Below, piece after piece: positions 47,700-58,375 of a stretch of DNA of 64,000 nucleotides. The position numbers were made by a program, and so were the translations under genes. A model generated the notes under the pieces. That model was not told the DNA's origin. It made no database searches and saw nothing but the letters and a program-made list of their open reading frames with translations. The first letter of the stretch is position 1. Every line of letters begins with the position of its first letter. The DNA comes from Rhabditoides inermis (Eukaryota > Nematoda > Chromadorea > Rhabditida > Rhabditidae): assembly GCA_963966185.1 (NCBI GenBank), contig CAWZYM010000272.1:603501-667500 (forward strand), written 5' to 3'.

Positions 47700-49156
47700 C
47701 GAATAGTGTCGTCGCATAAAAATCTCTCCGCTAGCATGCATTTTTATGAAACGTGACCATGCGGGAATGGTAGGCAATATTTTTCTCTAACATTCTGCGA
47801 AAACTGCGTTTTAAAACAATCCGAAATAAGCGACTTAGTTCCTTGACGCAAAGACCACCATCGTTGACACCGTTCTAGAACGCGACATTTTTGAAAATCG
47901 ATTTTCACTAGTCTATAGTTAAAAATATGGCGAATACTGTTCACATGGTCATGGAATTTATTTCATGTTCGTAGTGCCATGAATTCGAATATAAATAAAA
48001 CCATTAGTGCGCAAGCTCCTGGAAAATTGGAGAGGAGTTTAACAAAACCAAGGTTTTATGAAAATTGCATCGGTGAGCGCAGCATTATGGTACTGTTATA
48101 TTTATTTTATTTATAATGTTTGAACTGATACAAATCGTGTCGCGTAGCAAATCTTCAGTCCTATGAACCATTCAAATATAGTCTTACATTCTAGTAATTC
48201 TACATAATAATAATCTAACTTTTCTTTTTTCTTCAGCGTGTGTGTTCTCTACTATGCTACGCACAAAACTACTCTATACTATTTCTTCGTATGCCTAAGT
48301 ATCGTGCCGCGCCCGCGTTTTTGAAAGTACACTTGAAAGAGAGCTTAAAAAATGTGAAAATTAGAATGTAATCAGGAGCATCTTTGATTCTTATCTTGCA
48401 AGACGTTTCGAGTGATAAGAAAAAGAAAGAATATCGCCACTATCACATAACTTTGTACGTTACATACATTTTGTACATACTGCAACAGTGCAATGAAAAC
48501 AAAAAGATACATGAAATCTTATGATATGTTTTATGGTCGTCACGCGGAGAGTGGAAATCAATCGCTGTCATCTTTCGCAAAAAATTCACATCACATAACA
48601 GATATATGTATCACACCAATGTACTGTCCTGCTATGACATATTTCTGTATTAAAAAAAACCTAAGAAAACTAGTGAACGAGATCTCTTTTATCTCAATTT
48701 TTTGCGTAAATGAACATGCTAACGAACACTTTTGATAAAAAAACACGTTTTGAGATATGTATATGCAGTATAGTATTCCGTATACCCATTCTCATGTTTC
48801 ATGGTACTGCAGTTTTCTATTTTTTCAATGTTTGTAGTTTGTTTTGATAATCCGGAAAAAAGATGCGTTTTCCGGAAAAAAAATAGCACAATAGTGTACC
48901 GGAACAGAATAAAAAAACACAGACAAAGTAAATAGTCATGAAATTGATGAAGATCATATTGAAATGAATGATCGGCGGAAACTTCAAACGTGTGGTTGTA
49001 CGAGGCGAGTTATACACTGGCGGCGGTGCTTTTGTGGTCCTCATCTTCGCGTTTTTGATTGCCTCCACAGCAAAGACCACACGTTAGAAACGAGAGCTGC
49101 TCCTGCAATTACAGTGTGATAGAAAAAGTGGAATTCCTTGTGGCTATGCGTGTGTT
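47700..49156. other. No gene recognised
   Basis: AT-rich sequence. AACTCCTCTCCATTTCTCCAG at 47,670 has an imperfect inverse near 48,020, hinting at a small inverted-repeat element. Confidence 0.4.
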
Positions 49157-49284
49157 CTACCACTGACGAGCGTTGGAACGCACCAGGAAAGCGACGCGAT
49201 ATTTTGGAAGGCGGAAGAAGCTGATGTAGTAGTTCTGCGAGAAACAGATCAGACCGCACACCGTCTGGAACGAGTTGAAAAAGC

Positions 49285-49339
<55 letters not shown>

Positions 49340-49552
49340 AGAGAGAGAGGGAGAGAGAAAGAGAGGGGAAGAGAGAGAGAGAAAGAGAGAAAGAGAGAAA
49401 GAGAGAAAGAGAGAAAGAGAGAAAGAGAGAAATAGAGAAAGAGAGAAAGAGAGAAAGAGAGAAAAAAGAAAAAGAGAGAAGGAGAGAAGGAGAGAAAGAG
49501 AAAAACAGAGAAAGAGAGAAACAGAAAAACAGAGAGAGAAAAATGAAAGAGG

Positions 49553-49608
<56 letters not shown>

Positions 49609-52115
49609 AGCTCACCGCTACGAGTCTCATCGTTTTTCTGCTCTGCTTCGTAACGTCTGAGACATTCGATAAGTAGCACAGCAGTATAGCGACAATCCAC
49701 ACAGATGAAAAAGAAACGGCGATTATAAACAGGGACCGAAGGACCTGCAAACTGGACTCACTCACTCACTCACTCACTCACTCACTCACTCACTCACTCA
49801 CTCACTCACTCACTCACTCACTCACTCACTCACTCACTCACTCACTCACTCACTCACTCACTCACTCACTCACTCACTCACTCACTCACTCACTGACTCA
49901 CTCACTCACTCACTCACTCACTCACTCACTCACTCACTCACTCACTGACTGACTCACTCACTCACTCACTCACTCACTCACTCACTCACTCACTCACTCA
50001 CTCACTCACTCACTCACTCACTCACTCACTCACTCACTCACTCACTCACTCACTCACTCACTCACTCACTCACTCACTCACTCACTCACTCACTCACTCA
50101 CTCACTCACTCACTCACTCACTCACTCACTCACTCACTCACTCACTCACTCACTCACTCACTCACTCACTCACTCACTCACTCACTCACTCACTCACTCA
50201 CTCACTCACTCACTCACTCACTCACTCACTCACTCACTCACTCACTCACTCACTCACTCACTCACTCACTCACTCACTCACTCACTCACTCACTCACTCA
50301 CTCACTCACTCACTCACTCACTCACTCACTCACTCACTCACTCACTCACTCACTCACTCACTCACTCACTCACTCACTCACTCACTCACTCACTCACTCA
50401 CTCACTCACTCACTCACTCACTCACTCACTCACTCACTCACTCACTCACTCACTCACTCACTCACTCACTCACTCACTCACTCACTCACTCACTCACTCA
50501 CCCTATAGGACTCTTTCTGTCGGCACTTGCTGAGCCTCTTCTGTAGTCGTCTGTCTTCTAGAGGAAGCTGTGGGACGGAAGCTCGCAGACGAGACGAGGC
50601 GCGTTCTAAAAAAAGAACGGTATTGTATTACTTATGTGGTATGTTAAAAGTTCGAGAAAGAGAGAAGACAGACAGCGACACCCACCCCTGCCTCTAACGA
50701 TCCAATACACACTGGCCAGTGTTAGAATGGCGACGACGTTCATAGCTATTGTGACTGCGATCCAAAACGTAGCCGTCTGCAGCAATTTGAACATGGTTCG
50801 AGGAGTAGACGAAAAGAGTCAGTGTGAAATACGCATACCTGTGACTGCAGTGGTAGCTGTGATGTGCAGTGTGGTATGGGTTCGTCTCGCGTGGTGTAGA
50901 GAAGGGAAGCATAGACGACAGCCGCGAAGATGACACACGGAGTCACCATCAGAAGGCAGTACGTGCGCGTGCGCCATGTGCGGTGACTGACAACATTGAA
51001 CACTCGAGCGGCGCGTCATTTTTTTGTGGCATTTTGTCGACTGGTGGCATGCGTAATACTATAGAAGACTGTGATCTGCTATCAAATAGTGATTGTGATA
51101 CATGAGAATGTGATAGAAGAATGATAAGTATAGGTGATGAGGCGGAATGGTGCTTACCGTAGCGGGGTGAGTACAGCGAGTAGTGTGTCGAGGGCCAGTG
51201 CGTTGTACAGGGCAGGTTGGACGGAGAACGAGATGACTCCCACTCCGATGTACTTCATACACTGCAGCGAGGAGACGGGCGACGACTGAATGCGATTGTC
51301 TTATTAGAAGTTTCAAATCGTGCAGAAAAATAATTGGCAGTCTCTGAAATGGACAGAGCCGCAAAGCTCATGGAAAAAACCATCAAGTCTACAAAAGTCT
51401 CAAGTTTGCCGATTAGATCCGTCTCGGAGGTATGAAGTTAAAGGTTAAAGAAACAGTTAACAAAAAAATGAATGGGATCTTTGATCTTATCGGTAGATCA
51501 TGACGTCATTACACAAGATCAATTCAAACTAATGCCGTAGGACTTCGCGTATTTGAGAATTTGAGTAGTGCGCATCAAATTGAAACTCGCGCCAAAACCA
51601 GTAAGGCGAAAGACTGTGAGGTTTCAGAGAGCGTTAATCAATATCGCGCGGCCTGTGGCTGTGGCAAAACGGTGTCAGACAGTCACCAAAACGAAATGCT
51701 CATTGTGCTGGTCGGTTGCCAAGTGAAAAGAAATGTACAGTTGATGTACCCAGTATCGCATAATGTGATCATGACTGAAACACTCACGTCTGCTAGAATG
51801 TGGACGGCGATCAGTCCGGCCATGACAAGGGAAGAAATGTGAGCGAGCGCAAGAAAAGAGGCGAGCACGCCTAAGAGACATATTAGCATATTGAAACTAC
51901 AATTACGTCTGTCGTATGTCTCTTTCATGAAAAAAACACATCAGCACAAGAACAAGCATTAATATTCATAAAACTGTTGTTTGCCACTTACCGTGCTTGT
52001 TGCGCAGTTCCTTGTTTCGTTTGATAGCCACTAGCATATTCAAATTGCCGAATAATCCGAGTACATTAAAAACTATGATAACGACGCAAAATGTGTAGGT
52101 GTAAGTGAACTCCAT
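49157..52115 (-). CDS. SRSX-like 7TM chemoreceptor, complete, 304 aa
   Basis: Eight exons join in phase: 51992-52115, 51788-51870, 51158-51285, 50839-50986, 50686-50776, 50502-50605, 49616-49744 and 49157-49264. Features in order: TM1 with NVLGLFGNLNMLVAI; TM2 with LALAHISSLVMAGLIAV; TM3 ending ALDTLLAVLTPL (in the place of rhodopsin's DRY); TM4; an outer loop with a cysteine; TM5 with MNVVAILTLASVYWIV; a basic third inner loop; TM6 with SVWIVAILLCYLSN; and a TM7 block, TVCGLICFSQNYYISFFRL, ending PKYR. This is the SRSX-type layout with a single start Met. Intron 6 consists almost wholly of a (GTGA)n repeat, and intron 7 holds a long (CT)n tract. A decayed paralogue lies downstream and another in the ORAI intron. 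Family assignment is by pattern memory. Confidence 0.82.
49285..49606. repeat. (GA)n-rich microsatellite in SRSX intron 7
   Basis: GAGA and GAAAGA runs fill most of the intron between exons 7 and 8. The long serine/leucine-rich minus-strand frame here is a by-product. Confidence 0.95.
49755..50501. repeat. (CACT)n tetranucleotide array, about 745 bp
   Basis: About 185 nearly perfect units with rare GACT variants near 49,893 and 49,946. On the gene's strand it reads (GTGA)n and starts exactly at the intron 6 donor. Confidence 0.97.
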
Positions 52116-52519
52116 TGCTGAAAACCAGCGATGCGTGTTTGACATTGAATTAGGAAAAGAGATCATTATCGGACGGAGAAATGAAACACGCAAGCATTTT
52201 CGTTTACAGAGGAAGAAAGAGGGTGCGTAGAGAAGAAAAATTGAGAGAAATTAAGAGAATGGGGGAAGAGGCAAGAGAGAAAGGCAAAAAGAGAGAAAGA
52301 GAAAGACACAGAAAGACAAGGAGCGAATGCAAACACCAATAATGAAGACATACATTATAGTCCGTGAGTGCATTTTCGCAAAAAAAGACCAAAAATACAA
52401 AACGTAAAACACTTGAACTTCAGAACGAAACAAACAAAAAACTATTTCTCCTGCTGGTCGCTAGAGGAAATCAATGACGGCGAATAACGCCACACTACAC
52501 TCTAGCTAACCTTACACAA

Positions 52520-52841
52520 TCAACTGTTCAAGTTCGGATACAATGATGTCGGTAAAATGATGTCAGTAGTAGAAAATGAAAGTGCACGCACACAAAAATA
52601 GCGCGAGGTCAAACGATCACATTCGCAGAGTCGCGTTGATACGATTAGCGTGTCCGTCTGATATGAAACATTCTGGAGCCACGCTTCTGACTGTACAGAC
52701 GACGCGTAAACCAATATAAAGTAGAATGTCATTAACTGACGAGTGAGAGAGGAAATGACTGCGGCTCCGAGAAAGGAGATTAATTGCAGGTCTTCATCAA
52801 GCGACAGAGTGGCTATAGCAGAAAACCATAAGTTCACAAAC
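52520..52841 (-). CDS. Terminal exon of a probable membrane receptor, partial
   Basis: An open block of about 106 residues begins at an AATTTTAG acceptor and ends at a stop. It has hydrophobic stretches (LISFLGAAVISSL, LMTFYFILVYASS) then a conserved-looking tail with VSTRLCECDRL and FCVRALSF. The helix-then-amphipathic-tail layout recalls gustatory-receptor-like (SRR/GUR) C-termini, but I cannot confirm it. Upstream exons were not identified. Confidence 0.35.
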
Positions 52842-53357
52842 CTAAAATTATGAGTATATGAATATGATGTTCATATATGTAGACAGTACACACTGTATGC
52901 GTGATGTCAATGTCATTTGAAAAAAAACTTGTTTGTAAAAAAATCTTTTCACGGATTACATTTTATAGTATATCAGAACTCCGAAACGGTGCATTGTAAA
53001 TTTTGAATCCTGAAAATACGGTATTTTTTAAAGAAGCTTTTAGTTTAGGAAAAATTCCCTGGTTTAAAAGAACGGCAGAAAGAATTTCACTATTCCAACT
53101 CGATTCAATTTTCGCCCAAACAATTGAGTACCTAAAATTTTCATTTAAGCTGAGAGTTCGGTCACCCTGTAGCAAAAAAAAAGAGAGTTGAAACTGTCTA
53201 AGAACTGTTTGAGTCGGTCTGAAAAAAGAACAGGCCAAAATATAAAAAAAAACTCCTTTCAAACTAGGGACCACAAAGAGATTTTCAGATGTTTGGATAT
53301 AGTATAGCAATTGATTTTGTAATGTAGTTCGTCTTAAGCTGATTTCAAAAATATATA

Positions 53358-54082
53358 ATTAGAGAGGGCGCGCCAGCGCCCTCTCGTTTGTACTGGATGT
53401 CCCCGCGCGCTAGAATGCTCAAAAACGACTTTTCCCGGATGAAGCACTTTTCCTCATTTTGAAGTGATTTCCACTGTTACATTGCATTCACATCTCTATT
53501 CGATAGAGTTATAGAAAGTTGTATTGAGTTTGATTGAATTTGAAGCGAGATACGGAGAGTCCGCATTCGAGTGCGGATTGAGATTGGTGTCGGGCGGGCG
53601 GGCGTCGGACAATCGCTTTCGCCCCGCCCCCTCTGTGTGTGAGTGAGAGAGAGAGGCGAATAGCGGGTGCGCGTCGGTATCCTCGCAGCGAATCGCGAAC
53701 GTGTATGAAAATATAATTTTGTGAAACAAAACTTAAGAAAAGGACAGATATTATCTTTCAAAAGTACTTCCAAGTAAAAGTAGTTGGTTTGTACTGTTGT
53801 CTCAGTTGAGCAAAAGGACTGACATGTTTTCAATGGAGACATGTGCAAACAGGCTCTCAGCATTATTCGACGTGTTATGTTACAACAGAAGTTGTGTTTT
53901 TAGATAATAACTGCATAACTTTGTAAACGCGTTCATTATAATATGGCCGCTTTGCACTGGTATGAGAGAGAGAGAGCCTGTTGGCACATGTCTCCATTGA
54001 AAACATGTCAGTCCTTTTGCTCAACTGAGACAACAGTACAAACCAACTACTTTTACTTGGAAGTACTTTTGAAAGATAATGT
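53358..54082 (-). mobile_element. Helitron-like element with internal foldback
   Basis: The minus-strand 3' end is a hairpin (GAGAGGGCGC ... GCGCCCTCTC) followed by CTAA before TT. The proposed 5' end near 54,082 is ATTATCTTTCAAAAGTACTT. The interior includes an inverted pair, 53,745-53,862 and 53,970-54,082, containing TGAGCAAAAGGACTGACATG. The layout agrees with 5,257-7,478. No protein-coding capacity. Confidence 0.55.
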
Positions 54083-54148
54083 TCATAGGGTTCATCATTC
54101 ACATTGCGCTCCAATTCCGCGCGCTCACACATGGAAAGTACGACAGAG

Positions 54149-54345
54149 GGCGGCTAGATCAAAGAACTGATGACGTCATTCATAGTCAAATGATGAATAT
54201 ATTCGTTTCTAATAGTAACCTTATACTATGTTTGATTGTAATCAATCAGTACTTGATTAGATACGTATCATATGACATCATTTTTCATTACTCATTTTGG
54301 GCACTGGCGGCTAGATCAAAGATATATGACGTCATCATATCACTC
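54149..54345. repeat. Two-copy GGCGGCTAGATCAAAGA ... TGACGTCAT repeat
   Basis: GGCGGCTAGATCAAAGA is followed within about 12 bp by TGACGTCAT at both 54,149 and 54,306. TGACGTCA is the CREB/ATF consensus. No adjacent gene start is clear. Confidence 0.5.
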
Positions 54346-54631
54346 TTTATCGATTATCAATACTTTCCGGGGCCCGTTTTCCCATAAATCGAATAACGTT
54401 GGAATCAGCGCGGAAGGGCGAATCGTTCTACGCTAATTATGTATAACGAGTAACTCGTCCAGTCAGAAAATGTTACATGATTTGGACACAAACTCTACAC
54501 CTCACGTTGCGGTCCCTATTTCAAACGCAACGACGAGTACTTTCATGATTTAAGTATCACTAGGAAGCCGTAGTTTATATACCTAACATTAAGAATGTGT
54601 GCATGATCTTCTAATAGAAACTATCATTGTA

Positions 54632-54829
54632 GATGTTTGCGAATCTTGGACTCCATGGTCTGGTATCTACACTAACGGAAGCGCTTGGTTGCACACGGAT
54701 GGCAGTCCGATCGATACGGACTTTAAGCCGCCAGCTGTTGATGAGCATCATTTCTAGCAACCAGTGGTACGCGTCCGATCCCTGCGACAACTATAGCTAC
54801 TTCGTTTGCAAAAAGGATCCTAATCATTA
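54632..54829 (+). pseudogene. C-type lectin domain remnant
   Basis: A single block opens with ESWTPWSGIYTNGSAWLHTD and GSPIDTDFKPP, then, in another frame, NQWYASDPCDNYSYFVCKK before a stop. Spacing of the Trp, the W-x-D and the two final Cys matches the second half of a C-type lectin fold, with WYASDPC in place of the usual WND..C. The shift near 54,745-54,760 has no plausible intron. Only one exon is left; no signal peptide or upstream half was seen. Confidence 0.6.
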
Positions 54830-55380
54830 GTAGCTTCACGAATAACGTGCTGTGACTTTTTGTGTACTGCCCTAACGAGCGCTCACTCATACTGATTTAT
54901 ATGCGTTTTGATTACTATGCGATAAATACTTGTTCAAAACTGAAATTGAAGAAATTGGTTTTAGGGCACTTTCTTTCGTTTTTTTCTCGTTTTGAACAGT
55001 TCACATAATCACACATCACACATTCAAACGTTCACAACGAAATTTGATACACTTTTCATTTCCGCCTTACACTCACATACTACATTATAATTCGAAACGG
55101 CTCTCAATCCCCATAAACCTTTCCACTCTTCTAGCATTAGTTACTTCCACTTTCAAGATCTTTCGACTCACCTTGTTGGTTCATCATGTCCTCCCCGTTC
55201 TCTTCCACACTCTCACTTCATCCCTCCCTGCCCTCCACTTTCTTTCCTTCTCTCATCAACAAATTACTGATATATTTCAGCGAAACCATTCTGAAGCAGA
55301 ACGTTTGATCCAAATTTCACTGCGTGGTGTCAAAATATCATTTATTTATATAAAAAGACAATGTTAATACCACATTAAAG
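54830..55380. other. Spacer
   Basis: No gene recognised. The minus-strand AATAAA at 55,383-55,388 is a good polyadenylation signal for the ORAI gene that ends at 55,422. Confidence 0.4.
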
Positions 55381-55421
55381 CATTTATTCACATGTTAATA
55401 AAATATGAAATAGTGGAGAAC

Positions 55422-58331
55422 TCAAACAACTTTTGTGTGTGATTTCTTCCATGGTTCTCCTTCAAAAAAGTGTTTGAATGAGTCGAGCTGAAATATCGTA
55501 CAGGAGTGTTTTTGTATTGGACAGCTCGCTGAGTGTTGTATCCGAATGCTTGCTCACCTTATCGTGGAACCTGCCAAACGTGTGTGCCATCCGTTTTCTG
55601 TGGATGATATACGAAATCACGAAGATTGCTAAGAGAACCGGGACTAAAAAAATGTCATTGTCTAGACCACACTCGGATCTGAACAAAAAACAACTGATGC
55701 TATAGTCCGCGCCAAAGCGATAGTTTTCGATCTACCTCGCTTGCAGTTCGAAAAACGGTGCCATAACCGTCTGCCTCTCTTGTATTGCGCGCTATTGCCA
55801 AGAGCTGACTCTCCGTCTTCCTCTGATCTACCCCACCGCGCGCAACTTATTGCGAGTATAGAATTATAGTAGCTTGGGGCTTGGGTTGAGATCTTTTTTT
55901 GAACCTCGAAATGTATGTAACAAACTGAAAATCATTTCAAAGTGTGTGTGGTTCCCGTCACTCTGACTGCAAGCTCTCCCCGGGGAGAGGGGGGGGGGCG
56001 GAGCGAGCGCGAGAGAGAGCGCAGTTTGCAGAGAGCGCAGAGAAAAAGCAGACATGCACTTGATCCGTCCAGAACACACGTTTTCGTAGTCACCTCCTCT
56101 GTCAATGATTGCAAGATACTCCTAGGGACGGTATGTAGATTTATAAAAGAAACACAAAACAGTTTATAAACATTCGGGATCAAAACCTGCGTTCGTTTTG
56201 TTGTACTCGTTAAAAGTGCGTTGACCTCTGTTTGTTAGACTCTAGTTCACTCGACATAGTTGAGATCGTCTTGCAACACCGACCGCATGTGAAAAAACGC
56301 AGCTGCTCCTAGAATAATCAGTTCGCTAACGGAACACACTTGAGATCGAAGATCGAAGACAGGGTTAGTGAGTCTTGTCTTACCATGTACGCGATCCGGT
56401 ACTCAGGCAGGCGGATGAAACTGACGTAGTAGTTTTGCGCGAAACACACCAGTCCGCAGAGCGTCTGGAATGGAGTGAGAATCGGAATGAAACAAGTGCC
56501 TGCTTACCGATGCGATGTTCTTCCGACTGTCTTCTGTAATGTCGAGTGCATTGGAGAAGTAGCAGAGAAGAATGGTTGCGATCCACGCGGATGCAAACGA
56601 GACCACGATAATGGACATCGTGGAAAACTGAATCGTGGAAAACTTATTTATATCTATTAAAAAACCACACAGTTGTCGGTCGAAACTATAACTGGAAAGA
56701 ACAAACTTGAACGGAGGATGATTTTGAGATTGTAAATACCAAATGATTTGTTATGACGCATATGTACTTCGTCATTCGTCAGTAGTGTACAGAGTTAGAA
56801 AAATCTAAAACAAAAGCAAGGGTGATTCCGAACAAGTTTCTTTGAAAAAACCAATACGGGAAACGGGAACTACTATGATATTATTACGTTTTTGATGGCT
56901 TTAAAATTTTGTTACTCAGTTATGCGTCACAAAAAACCCATTCGAATACAATTGAGCGGAAGTTCTGCTTCGGCGCGGTTATCAGATATAGTTTCCGCTA
57001 TTAATCTGCGGTCACGTATTCTGCGGTCCGAAATGGTCCTCTAACTGTAAGTTTGTCACTGTTACCACCAAGTGCTACCTTGATCGCTAACGAAACATAT
57101 CACTCCAAAACCAACCCTGAAAGACTCTTTTTGCGTGCGTTCGCTTAGGCGCTTCTTCATCCGGCACTTCTCATCGACCTTCATGTGCTGTCGTTGTTTC
57201 TTCTGGTGCGAGGAGCGAAGCTGCAACTTGGACACGTCTTCTGCAACATTGAATGAGTGTTTGGTATCGCAACGTACTCACCCCGTCCTCCGCACAATCC
57301 AGTACACGCTTCCGAGAATCGCCAGGACGTCGAGGAGTATGGCCACGGCGAGATCCACACAGTTGCCGTCTGGAAACGGCACACCTGTTCCCGCCACCTG
57401 TCTTGTTCTGCTAGTGTGCCCACCTCACTGGCGCCCGCCCACTGAGTGGTGCAGTGAGAAAGCTCGATATCGAAGAGCAGACGGGGAACGAGCATCACAA
57501 GCACGTATCGTTCCGTCGGCCACATACGGTGACTGAAACAGTCAACGTAAACTACGAAGACGACGACGACGACAACACACATGCGGAAGTGGGTGGAGAG
57601 ACGTACCGCAGCGGTGTGAGTATTGCTATAGTCTGCGCCAGAGCGATAGTTTTCGATCTACCTCGCTTGCGAAATACGGTGCCATAACCGTCTGTCTCTT
57701 TTGTTTTGCGCGCTATTGCCGAGAGCTGACTCTCCGTCTTCCTCTGATCTACCCCATCGCGCACAACTTATTGCGAGCATAAAACTGTATGAAAAAATGT
57801 GAGAATCGATCGCATATGGTGCAATGAGCGAGGTTGTTGTGCATTGCATTCTCTCACCGAGCATGGCCGTTGTGACGTAGGCGGGCGGGTCGTAGTCGAC
57901 TGCGTGGAACTTGAGGAAGTACGCCACGCCCACCATGACAAGAAACAGAGGAATGCCCACACATGTGCACAGCACCCACGACAGGTCGATGAAGAACCTG
58001 AATTTTGTCACTCTGAACCCACTCACAGGCCCGGTCAGCAGCTTTGTTCCTTTGTATAAATTGTAGCAACGTATCTATCGGAAAGAAAGTACTCAAAAAG
58101 AAGGAATTTCATTTGGGTCGAATGATCGTGTAGGCATTTTCACGTTCTCAATCACGTCAGAGACGACTGACTTGAGTTTGATGTGGGGCGAGTCTTGTGT
58201 GCATCCGGCGGCCTCCATGTAGGGCAGGATGTGGGAGGAGATCATGAGAGCGACCAGGTGGACGGACACGTTCAGCGTCACCACCACGCCTGTAAAGAGG
58301 AGCTGCTTGACTGAGCTCGACCACGCCAGTG

Positions 58332-58375
<44 letters not shown>

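Noticed and set aside
49041..49700. 219-aa minus-strand open frame rich in Ser and Leu
   Set aside because: It is mostly translation of a (CT)n tract in an intron; the only real coding in it is receptor exon 7, in another frame.
49755..50501. Regular array that might suggest a CRISPR or satellite locus
   Set aside because: The unit is 4 bp with no spacers, and the organism is a eukaryote.
52963..53310. 115-aa minus-strand frame upstream of the receptor-like exon
   Set aside because: Composition is AT-driven, there are no good splice sites joining it to 52,841, and hydrophobic segments are weak.
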